Shown here one piece after another: positions 57,279-64,000 of a stretch of DNA of 64,000 nt. The notes under the pieces are model-generated. The model saw only the letters and a program-made list of their open reading frames with translations, did no database searches and was not told the DNA's origin. Both the position numbers and the translations under genes were made by a program. Source of the DNA: Bacillus safensis (GTDB lineage: Bacteria; Bacillota; Bacilli; Bacillales; Bacillaceae); assembly GCA_030159235.1 (NCBI GenBank), contig BSBG01000001.1, forward strand, positions 186,001 to 250,000. The letters run 5' to 3'. Position 1 is the stretch's first letter, and each line of letters starts with the position of its first letter.

Positions 57279-58544
57279 TTAACGGATAAATTGTGCTGGA
57301 TTGACCGCATTTGATTTTGCACCATTCCATAATCCTTTATGAATTTCAAAGTGAAGATGCTGGCCATGCGATTGGCCTGTGTTCCCCATATATCCAAGAA
57401 ACTGTCCTTGTTCGACTCTCTGCCCTGTGGACACACTTCTTGTAGAAAGGTGGGCATATACCGTTTGATATGTCTGTCCATTGATGTTGTGCGTAATGAA
57501 CACGACATTCCCATAGCTCGTTGAGTAGCTTGAGTTCGTAACTGTTCCAGATGCTGCTGCGACGACAGATACTGTGCCTCTTGCTGCAATATCTAATCCG
57601 TAGTGCTGTCCGCCAGAACGTCCGCCAAAGCCTGATGAGAATCGGCCTGCGGCTGGTTTAATAAACCCTGAGCTGCTTGCTGGTGTATCAGATACTTGAT
57701 CTGACCTGCTGCTAGGAAGTGCAGGTGCATTTTTTTCAGCAGCTGCTTGTTCAGCTTTCTTCGCTTCTTCCTTTTGACGGCGTGCTTCCTCAGACTTCAC
57801 AGCAGCTTTTTGATTCGCTAGGATTTCTTGTTCATTCTCAAGCTTGCCTAGTTCATCATGTGTATGATGCTTTTTATCTGTGACATGACCTAAAATGTTT
57901 CCTTTTTCTTTATATTTCTTAGATAAATCCTTTTTCAGTGTTTCTAGCTCTTTCAGAGATGTTTCAAGTCCACTTAGCTGATTATTTAGCTCTGCTTCTT
58001 TTTGCTCCACCAGCTTTAAATCATTTTCATGTTCTGTAATCATGTCTTTGTCTGCTTCGACAATGGTTGTGACAGCCCCAACACGACTGACAAAATCACT
58101 AAAGCTGCGAGCACCTAGCAGCACATCTAAATAGTTGATCGTACCGCCGCTTTTTTGCATAGAACGAATTCGATCTTTGAAAATGACTTTTCTTTTCTCA
58201 ATTCGCTCATTGATGACTTGAATGTCTTTTTTTAGCTTCTTGATTTCTTGTTTCGTTTGTTTGATTTCTTTTTCTTTTTCAGCAACTTTTTCAGTTGCAG
58301 CACTTACCTTTTGGTCAATCTTCTCAATTTCTTTCTTTAGCTTTGATTCTTGCTTTTCAAGCTTTGCCAGCTCTGACTTCTTTTTCTTCAATGTTGATTC
58401 AGTCTTCGATGTTTTCTCTTCGATTTGTTGACTTTTTTGATCTAGGTCTTCGTATGCGAATGCACGATTCTCGTTCCCTGGAATATAGAGCCACGTTGTT
58501 CCAATAAACGCTGCCATTCCAGCCATCATCAGCTTTCTTTTCAA
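57279..58544 (-). CDS. Secreted M23 endopeptidase with CwlO-type coiled coil (EnvC-like)
   Basis: 421 aa from a TTG at 58544 with GGGAGGGG nine bases upstream (an ATG at 58529 is possible). Signal peptide about 1-28 (ending AFA). Long coiled coil about 30-260, clearly related to that of CwlO in this window (LLGARSFSDFVSR against [13 protein letters not shown]). C-terminal LytM/M23 domain with metal ligands in HYGLD and GQHLHFEIHKG. M23 enzymes cut peptide cross-bridges. The gene directly follows ftsX, so it is likely to be an FtsEX-activated hydrolase. Confidence 0.87.
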   Translation of the reverse strand: MKRKLMMAGMAAFIGTTWLYIPGNENRAFAYEDLDQKSQQIEEKTSKTESTLKKKKSELAKLEKQESKLKKEIEKIDQKVSAATEKVAEKEKEIKQTKQEIKKLKKDIQVINERIEKRKVIFKDRIRSMQKSGGTINYLDVLLGARSFSDFVSRVGAVTTIVEADKDMITEHENDLKLVEQKEAELNNQLSGLETSLKELETLKKDLSKKYKEKGNILGHVTDKKHHTHDELGKLENEQEILANQKAAVKSEEARRQKEEAKKAEQAAAEKNAPALPSSRSDQVSDTPASSSGFIKPAAGRFSSGFGGRSGGQHYGLDIAARGTVSVVAAASGTVTNSSYSTSYGNVVFITHNINGQTYQTVYAHLSTRSVSTGQRVEQGQFLGYMGNTGQSHGQHLHFEIHKGLWNGAKSNAVNPAQFIR

Positions 58545-58654
58545 AACGATATTCCCCTCCCATGACAACTGTCGACATGAAGAGTCGACCGGATGAATCG
58601 GATCAACCGGTCACATCTCCTATAAAATCCTCGAATGCTGCCATCAAAATATAT

Positions 58655-59545
58655 TTATACTTTTAAGAATTTACGGATGGACGTTAAGCTTCCCCACACA
58701 CCAATGATTGCACCGATTAATAGAAGGATCAGTGATACTTGATAGACAAACGGGTTATATGGAAGCATGGAAATAAATGAGCCTTGTACTCTTGGTGCTA
58801 CCCAGCCCACAACATATTGATATGTGCCGAGCAATAGGGCAATTGGTATAATGGAACCAAATACACCAAGCAGTAATCCTTCAATGAAGAATGGCCAGCG
58901 GATAAACCAGTTCGTTGCACCTACCAATTTCATAATCTCTATTTCTTTACGTCTAGCAAAAATCGTAATTTTGATCGTATTAGAGATGAGGAACATGGCT
59001 GTAAATAAAAGCCCAATAATGAGCGCAATCCCTACATTACGCGCTACTCCGACTACATTAAAGAGTCGGCTGACCTCTTCTTTTCCATAGGTTACTTTAT
59101 ACGTACCTTTTAGGTTTTCTAACTTCTTCGCTACTTTTGGTGTATCGTGTGGATCTGATGTTTTCACAATAAACGCATCGTTTAATGGGTTTTCTTGATC
59201 AACAAGTCCCATTGATTGTCCATTTTCACCAAAGCTTTTAATCAGCGCTTTTAGTTCATCATCTTTAGATGAGTACTTGACATCACTGATTTCAGGAATC
59301 TTCTCGATTTCTGCTTTTAATTCATCCTGCTGTTTTTGATTCGCCGTTAATTCAATTAATACTTTGACTTCTACTTCTTTTTCAGCGTTCGATGCCATGT
59401 TATTCAAGTTGAGCATAATGACAAGAAAAACCCCAACTAAAATCAATGTGACAGTGACCGCACTAATTGATGCAAATGTCATCCACGTGTTTCTTCCAAG
59501 TGAACGGAAGCTCTCACGTAAATGCCGCGAGAGAGTTTTAATCAT
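58655..59545 (-). CDS. ftsX: Cell-division ABC transporter permease FtsX
   Basis: 296 aa from the ATG at 59545, which overlaps the end of ftsE by 8 bp (ATGATTAA). Four membrane segments, with a large extracellular loop about 55-165 that contacts wall hydrolases. N-terminal RHLRESFRSLGRNTWMTFAS is family typical. The FtsEX complex transmits ATP binding to activate CwlO in Bacillus. Confidence 0.95.
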   Translation of the reverse strand: MIKTLSRHLRESFRSLGRNTWMTFASISAVTVTLILVGVFLVIMLNLNNMASNAEKEVEVKVLIELTANQKQQDELKAEIEKIPEISDVKYSSKDDELKALIKSFGENGQSMGLVDQENPLNDAFIVKTSDPHDTPKVAKKLENLKGTYKVTYGKEEVSRLFNVVGVARNVGIALIIGLLFTAMFLISNTIKITIFARRKEIEIMKLVGATNWFIRWPFFIEGLLLGVFGSIIPIALLLGTYQYVVGWVAPRVQGSFISMLPYNPFVYQVSLILLLIGAIIGVWGSLTSIRKFLKV

Positions 59546-60224
59546 AAATTCCGTACTCCCCTCTTGCTTCGTCACGCACAATCATTCCATCTTCGATTGC
59601 GATAACGCGTTTCTTCATGCTGTTTACAATTTCTTTGTTGTGTGTCGCCATGACGACTGTTGTTCCACGGTTATTAATCTCTTCGAGCGTCTTCATGATT
59701 TCCCATGAAGTGTCTGGATCAAGGTTTCCTGTCGGCTCATCTGCAATGACAACCTCAGGACTATTAACAATTGAGCGAGCGATGGACACACGCTGCTGTT
59801 CTCCACCAGACAGCTGGTCAGGAAATTGGCGTGCTTTGTGCTTGAGCTGTACCAAATCAAGTACATCAAGCACTTTTTTCTTAATGATTTGAGGCTGTTC
59901 CCCAATGACTTCAAGGGCAAATGCCACGTTTTCAAACACCGTAAGTCTTGGAAGTAGCTTGAAATCTTGGAATACTACGCCAATTTCTCTTCTTATGTAA
60001 GGAATTTCTTTTTCCTTAATCGAGCCTAAATCTTTGTTATTAATTAAAATTTTCCCTTTGGTTGGTTTCTCTTCACGATACATCATTTTGATGAAAGTGG
60101 ATTTACCAGCGCCACTGGGACCAACAACATACACAAACTCTCCCGGATGGATAGAGACATTGATTCCATTGATCGCCTTCACGCCATTAGGATAGATCTT
60201 GTAGACTTCCTTCATTTCAATCAT
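59538..60224 (-). CDS. ftsE: Cell-division ATPase FtsE
   Basis: 228 aa. Walker A GPSGAGKST, signature LSGGEQQRVSIARS, Walker B VVIADEPTGNLD and the switch His in ATHNKE. RBS-associated start ATG at 60224 (MIEMKEVYKIY). Coupled to ftsX. Confidence 0.96.
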   Translation of the reverse strand: MIEMKEVYKIYPNGVKAINGINVSIHPGEFVYVVGPSGAGKSTFIKMMYREEKPTKGKILINNKDLGSIKEKEIPYIRREIGVVFQDFKLLPRLTVFENVAFALEVIGEQPQIIKKKVLDVLDLVQLKHKARQFPDQLSGGEQQRVSIARSIVNSPEVVIADEPTGNLDPDTSWEIMKTLEEINNRGTTVVMATHNKEIVNSMKKRVIAIEDGMIVRDEARGEYGIYD

Positions 60225-60570
60225 GTAATCACCTAATCTTTTCTTATTCGCTGACTAACAGCTTATCATGATGTTTTGACACTTATCGTCAAAAAACGTT
60301 ATGTATGGTCACGCACATACCCTTCGATACGTACAAGCAATTTATGTCCTTTTCATCCAAAAAGATGAAAAAAGTGAAACATCTAAATTTCAACAACTCC
60401 AATTATACGTCATGAATCGACGCAATGGTATTACATTTATATTTCAAAACTTATAAATAAAAGGTAAATCGAACAACCAAAACCGAAAAACATGTCTTTT
60501 TACCCTTATTTTTTAATAAAAATTTAATACACCGTCATTTCATACTATAAAAAAAGTCTTTTTCTACATA
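60225..60570 (-). promoter_or_regulatory. ftsEX upstream region with a palindrome over the -35
   Basis: 346 bp without a gene. Minus strand TTGACG (60287-60292), 17-base spacer, ATGATA (60264-60269) is a candidate promoter. The -35 is inside a perfect inverted repeat TTTTGAC-N7-GTCAAAA (60274-60294). Confidence 0.45.
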
Positions 60571-60601
60571 TAAAAAAACCTTGTCGATTAGACAAAGGTT
60601 T
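60571..60601 (-). terminator. Terminator of cccB
   Basis: Minus strand AACCTTTGTC, five-base loop, GACAAGGTT with one bulge, seven T. Confidence 0.8.
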
Positions 60602-60930
60602 TATTTTTTCTCTGCAAGCCATTTTGCCACTTCTTTTGCTTGCTTCTCATCTACCATTCCGCTTGGCATAGAGCCCTTACCATTCTGTGCAATATCTGCA
60701 ATTTGGCTTTCATTATATTTCTTTCCTACTTCTTTCAGGCTTGGTCCGCCTCCGCCAGATAGGTCTTTTCCATGACAGCCAATACAGTTTTGCTGATAAA
60801 TCTCCTCACCACTGCTTACAGTTGAAGCACTTTTACTGCCTTCTTTGTCACTGCTGTTTGAATTTCCTCCACAAGCTGCCAGCACAAGAAGCATCGCTGC
60901 AAACAGTATTGTTAATCCACTTTTTTTCAT
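60601..60930 (-). CDS. cccB: Cytochrome c551 lipoprotein CccB
   Basis: 109 aa membrane-anchored electron carrier. Lipobox LAAC (Cys20), Ser-rich linker, heme c site CIGCH (49-53) and axial Met88 in GSMPSG. Delivers electrons to a cytochrome c oxidase. B. subtilis CccB has the same design and the same neighbours (ftsE, yvjA). Confidence 0.94.
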   Translation of the reverse strand: MKKSGLTILFAAMLLVLAACGGNSNSSDKEGSKSASTVSSGEEIYQQNCIGCHGKDLSGGGGPSLKEVGKKYNESQIADIAQNGKGSMPSGMVDEKQAKEVAKWLAEKK

Positions 60931-60978
60931 CTATTTCCCTCCCTTGCAATCATTTGGTCAACGTTATTATATCTTTGT

Positions 60979-61827
60979 TTATGCCCTTTTAAAACCCTCA
61001 CCAAGCACCTCTTTTGCATCCATCACGATGACAAATGCTGATGCATCGATTGCTTTCACCACTTGTTTCAACTTTGTGAATTGTGTCTGTCCAACGACAC
61101 ACATCAAAATCGGACGGTCATGATCGGTATATCCTCCGACTGCTGAGATCTTCGTCACTCCACGGTCAATTTGATCAAAAACCGCTTGTCTGACTTCATC
61201 TTCATGTCCTGTAATAATCATCGCCATTTTCGAATGACTGAAGCCAGCCTGTACCACATCAATCGTTTTACTAGAAATAAACACACCAATGACCGCATAC
61301 AGCCCCTCTTCGATTCCAAAGACCGTCATCGCAGCTAGAACAATCAAGCCATCCATCATCGCTAAGCATGTGCCTAGCGTGAGTCCTGTGTACTTATTGA
61401 TGATTTTAGCAGCAAGTGCTGTTCCACCTGTTGATCCATTCCCAAGGAACACTAGCCCTATTCCGATCCCAATGACCACACCGCCAAAAATGGCTGCTAA
61501 GAGCGCTTCATGCGTCACAGGTGCGATGTGTCTTGTGACAAACACCATCAAAGGTAAAAAAATCGAGCCAACGAGTGTCTTCACTCCAAATGTACCGCCT
61601 AATAAATAAAAGCCAGCGATAAACAGCGGAATATTGAGCCCCCATTGCACATACGCCGCTTCAAAGCCGAATGACTGCATAATGGTACTGATTCCGCTCA
61701 CACCACCTGCCGCAATTTGATTCGGTAATAATAACGTATTAAATCCAATCGCCACGATGGCGGATCCGATTAAAATGAACAAATAATTTTTCGCTTCGAC
61801 CCAAAATTGAGCATATCCCTGTTTCAT
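60979..61827 (-). CDS. yvjA: YvjA, YitT-family (DUF161/DUF2179) membrane protein
   Basis: 282 aa. N-terminal half with about five membrane segments (NTLLLPNQIAAGGVSGIST), C-terminal cytoplasmic DUF2179 domain (VTKISAVGGYTDHDRPILMCVV). Function unknown. Last gene of the conserved block next to cccB. Confidence 0.88.
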   Translation of the reverse strand: MKQGYAQFWVEAKNYLFILIGSAIVAIGFNTLLLPNQIAAGGVSGISTIMQSFGFEAAYVQWGLNIPLFIAGFYLLGGTFGVKTLVGSIFLPLMVFVTRHIAPVTHEALLAAIFGGVVIGIGIGLVFLGNGSTGGTALAAKIINKYTGLTLGTCLAMMDGLIVLAAMTVFGIEEGLYAVIGVFISSKTIDVVQAGFSHSKMAMIITGHEDEVRQAVFDQIDRGVTKISAVGGYTDHDRPILMCVVGQTQFTKLKQVVKAIDASAFVIVMDAKEVLGEGFKRA

Positions 61828-62016
61828 GTCTTTCTTCCTCCGTTACTTCTGAATGCACACCTATTTTAAGCCCTCCTAAAACGATTGTAAATAACAGCCA
61901 AATGCAGTGCTAATGGATTAACACTTTATCACACAGACGGATCAGCGCACTTTCGAGTTGGCTTAGGAGAAAATGATGGTATATTTAATATGTACTTGAG
62001 AAAGAAGGGGCATGCG

Positions 62017-62751
62017 ATGAAGAAAATACTGAAAATCACAGGGATTACATTACTTGCACTGATCATCTTAGCTTTTGTTGCTTTTTATACATGGAGCCGC
62101 TTTACATATGGACCATCAGAAGCATTAAAAAAGCGGGTAAACATTGAGCAAGTAGAACATAAAAGCGGGGTTTATGCATTTGAAGCACCAAAAAGTGATA
62201 CTGGCATCATTCTCTATCCCGGGGCAAAAGTGAAGCCACTTGCGTATGCCTATATCGGGGATACGTTAATGAAAAAAGGCTATTCTGTCTTTATCCCCGA
62301 CATGCCATTTTCCTTCGCGATCTTCAAACCAAACAAAGCGCAGGACATCATCAAAGATCATCACACGATCAAACACTGGTATATTGGCGGACATTCACTT
62401 GGCGGGGCAGCTGCCGCTATGTTTGCAGAAAAAAGTCAGAGCAAACTTGACGGACTCTTTTTTCTTGCGTCTTATCCAGCATCAGATGACCTCAAACAAT
62501 CGTCATTGAACGTACTTTCGATATCAGGTGAAAAGGATGGGCTGGCGACACAAGAAAAAATCAAGAAGTCGAAAACAAACCTGCCGTCTCAAACCGTATA
62601 CCATGAAATAAAAGGTGGGAATCATGCGCAATTTGGTATGTATGGCAAACAAAAAGGTGATCAGTCTGCGGACATTCCAGCTTTAACGCAGCAAAAGGAT
62701 ATTATTCAGACAATGCTTAAATGGCTAAAGCCAGCAAAAAAGCTCCCGTAA
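62017..62751 (+). CDS. Membrane-anchored alpha/beta hydrolase
   Basis: 244 aa from the ATG at 62017 with AAGGGG eight bases upstream. N-terminal membrane segment about 5-27, then an outward alpha/beta hydrolase domain: nucleophile Ser in GGHSLGGAAAA, Asp in SGEKDGLA, His in GGNHAQFG. Substrate unknown; the fold covers esterases and lipases. Confidence 0.8.
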   Translation: MKKILKITGITLLALIILAFVAFYTWSRFTYGPSEALKKRVNIEQVEHKSGVYAFEAPKSDTGIILYPGAKVKPLAYAYIGDTLMKKGYSVFIPDMPFSFAIFKPNKAQDIIKDHHTIKHWYIGGHSLGGAAAAMFAEKSQSKLDGLFFLASYPASDDLKQSSLNVLSISGEKDGLATQEKIKKSKTNLPSQTVYHEIKGGNHAQFGMYGKQKGDQSADIPALTQQKDIIQTMLKWLKPAKKLP

Positions 62752-62767
62752 TGGGAGCTATTTTTTC
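62736..62767. terminator. Bidirectional terminator after the alpha/beta hydrolase
   Basis: AAAAAAGCTCCC / GGGAGCTATTTTTT; the stop codons of both convergent genes lie in or beside the hairpin. Confidence 0.85.
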
Positions 62768-64000
62768 GTCGCTTCTAAAAACTCTTCAGCATCTGCTACA
62801 GCCAAACGAATGGCTTCTTCCCAAAATGCTTTTTGAGTCAGATCAACGCCTAAATGCTTATAGGCCAAATCTTCTACTGTCATTGAAGCAGTATCCTTTA
62901 ATAATGCAATGTATTTCTCTTCAAACGATGTACCAACCTGCAATGCTTTGGCATAAATGCCTAATGAGAACATGTAGCCAAAGGTGTATGGGAAATTATA
63001 AAACGGTACACCCGTAATATGGAAATGCAGCTTAGACGCCCAGAAATGCGGATGGTATTCATCTAAAGAGTCACCGAATGCTTCCTTCTGTGCTTCTACC
63101 ATCAGTTCATTCAACCGATCAGCGGGCACTTCTCCTTGTTTACGCTCTTCATAAAAGCGCTGCTCAAATAAGAAACGAGATTGAATGTTCATGAAGAATG
63201 CGACACTCCGCTGCAGCTTATCCTCTAACAAGCTGAGACGCTCCTCTTCATTTGTCGCTTCTTTTAATGAAGCATCAGCTACAATCATTTCTGCGAATGT
63301 CGATGCCGTTTCAGCAACGTTCATTGCATATGTCCGATTAAGAATGCGAACATCCTGCATCACTTCCTGATGGAACGAATGACCAAGCTCATGCGCTAGT
63401 GTTGCCACATTGGATGGACTTCCTGAGAAGGTCATAAAAATGCGTGATTCTCCGCTGTCAGGGAAATTTGTACAAAAGCCACCTACCCGTTTGTTTGGGC
63501 GATCCTCAGCTTCTACCCAGTGTTCATTAAAGGCTTTTTCTGTAAAGGCAGCAAGCTCTTTTCCAAATCCAGCGAAATGGTTCACAATAAAAGCAGCTGC
63601 TTCTTGATAGGGATAGATTTTGGTCTCACTGCCAATAGGCGCCCCAACATCGAACCAGCTTAGCTTATCCACTCCAAGCATGTCAGCTTTTCGGTGCAAG
63701 TAATCAATGAACGGCTGCTTATGTTCATCAATCACAGACCACATCGCATCAAGGGTTTCTTGTTTCATACGGCAAATATCAAGCGGTTCTTTTAAAATAT
63801 GGTCCCAGCCTCTTGCTTCATACACTTGCAGACGAAAGCCAGCCAAATGGTTGAGTGTGCTGGCAATTAGATGTTCATCCTGCGTCCACGCATGCTCTAG
63901 GTTGTGGTAAACGGCCTTTCTCACTTCACGATCTGAATCATCCATAGCATTTTCCGCTTGGCCTACAGAGATCATCTGCGTTTCTCCATGCTGCTCAAAC
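62758..64000 (-). CDS. yusX: M3-family oligoendopeptidase (PepF/YusX-like), 5' end outside window
   Basis: The minus-strand frame is open from the window edge (FEQHGETQ precedes an internal ATG at 63975) to the stop at 62758, about 413 codons, so the N-terminal third is missing. Zinc site HELGHSFH and the downstream glutamate in AETASTFAEMI are present; C-terminal Gly/Tyr segments (HITGVPFYNFPYTFGYMFS) match oligoendopeptidase F. Cytoplasmic peptide breakdown. The gene symbol follows from similarity to B. subtilis YusX and is less sure than the family. Confidence 0.85.
   Translation of the reverse strand, partial: FEQHGETQMISVGQAENAMDDSDREVRKAVYHNLEHAWTQDEHLIASTLNHLAGFRLQVYEARGWDHILKEPLDICRMKQETLDAMWSVIDEHKQPFIDYLHRKADMLGVDKLSWFDVGAPIGSETKIYPYQEAAAFIVNHFAGFGKELAAFTEKAFNEHWVEAEDRPNKRVGGFCTNFPDSGESRIFMTFSGSPSNVATLAHELGHSFHQEVMQDVRILNRTYAMNVAETASTFAEMIVADASLKEATNEEERLSLLEDKLQRSVAFFMNIQSRFLFEQRFYEERKQGEVPADRLNELMVEAQKEAFGDSLDEYHPHFWASKLHFHITGVPFYNFPYTFGYMFSLGIYAKALQVGTSFEEKYIALLKDTASMTVEDLAYKHLGVDLTQKAFWEEAIRLAVADAEEFLEATKK

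Overview
The window reads as chromosomal DNA of a Bacillus of the B. pumilus group (pumilus, safensis, altitudinis). The strongest sign is the secreted ribonuclease at 3538-4026, whose mature 109-residue domain matches binase as I remember it. Gene content and order follow the B. subtilis 168 yvdB-to-yvjA/yusX arc. There is no phage, insertion sequence, CRISPR array, tRNA or rRNA; this is mostly core chromosome with small strain- or group-specific insertions.

Layout. (1) 1-4822: a SulP transporter cut by the window edge with a beta-carbonic anhydrase, a 2-hydroxyacid dehydrogenase (yvcT), binase and an arylamine N-acetyltransferase (yvcN). (2) 4861-9773: the minus-strand run trxB, yvcI, rapZ(yvcJ), yvcK(glmR), whiA, crh, which links carbon control, cell-wall precursor supply and division. 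(3) 10008-13231: the cell-wall endopeptidase cwlO with a WalR-like promoter, and a TPR protein (yvcD). (4) 13364-19799: the complete translationally coupled histidine operon hisZGDBHAFI. (5) 20032-22678: yvpB, then an inserted Rrf2-regulator/NAD(P)-oxidoreductase/DsbA-like group with matching operators. (6) 22749-26648: hprK-lgt-yvoD-ppaX-yvoF. (7) 26826-29485: nagA-nagB-nagR with its operator. (8) 29515-35496: the giant phosphoesterase yvnB and the yvlABCD envelope-stress operon with a SigW-type promoter. (9) 35694-41512: yvkN, a GC-rich unexplained element, uvrA-uvrB under a perfect SOS box, and csbA.

(10) 41796-46355: yvkC-yvkB-yvkA, an antibiotic-phosphotransferase-like enzyme, a TetR regulator and an MFS exporter behind a 26-bp palindromic operator. 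(11) 46629-49707: a lipoprotein beta-propeller fused into one operon with a two-component system. (12) 49914-52920: a leucine T-box-controlled permease and a nitroreductase divergent from a DUF24/HxlR redox regulator. (13) 52931-61827: minJ, swrA, ctpB, a TauE/SafE transporter, an M23 endopeptidase, ftsX, ftsE, cccB and yvjA. (14) 62017-64000: an alpha/beta hydrolase and an M3 oligoendopeptidase cut by the window edge.

How it fits together: many genes serve envelope growth and division. CwlO and the M23 enzyme carry paralogous coiled-coil domains, and the M23 gene directly follows ftsEX, so one FtsEX transporter may drive two different wall hydrolases. The carbon side is HprK/Crh, NagABR and YvcK. 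Accessory insertions each carry their own recognisable regulator and operator. Several start codons are GTG or TTG and were chosen by Shine-Dalgarno position. An unusual number of stop codons lie inside terminator hairpins shared with the neighbouring gene. All identifications rest on reading the sequence and on memory of the families; no database search was run.
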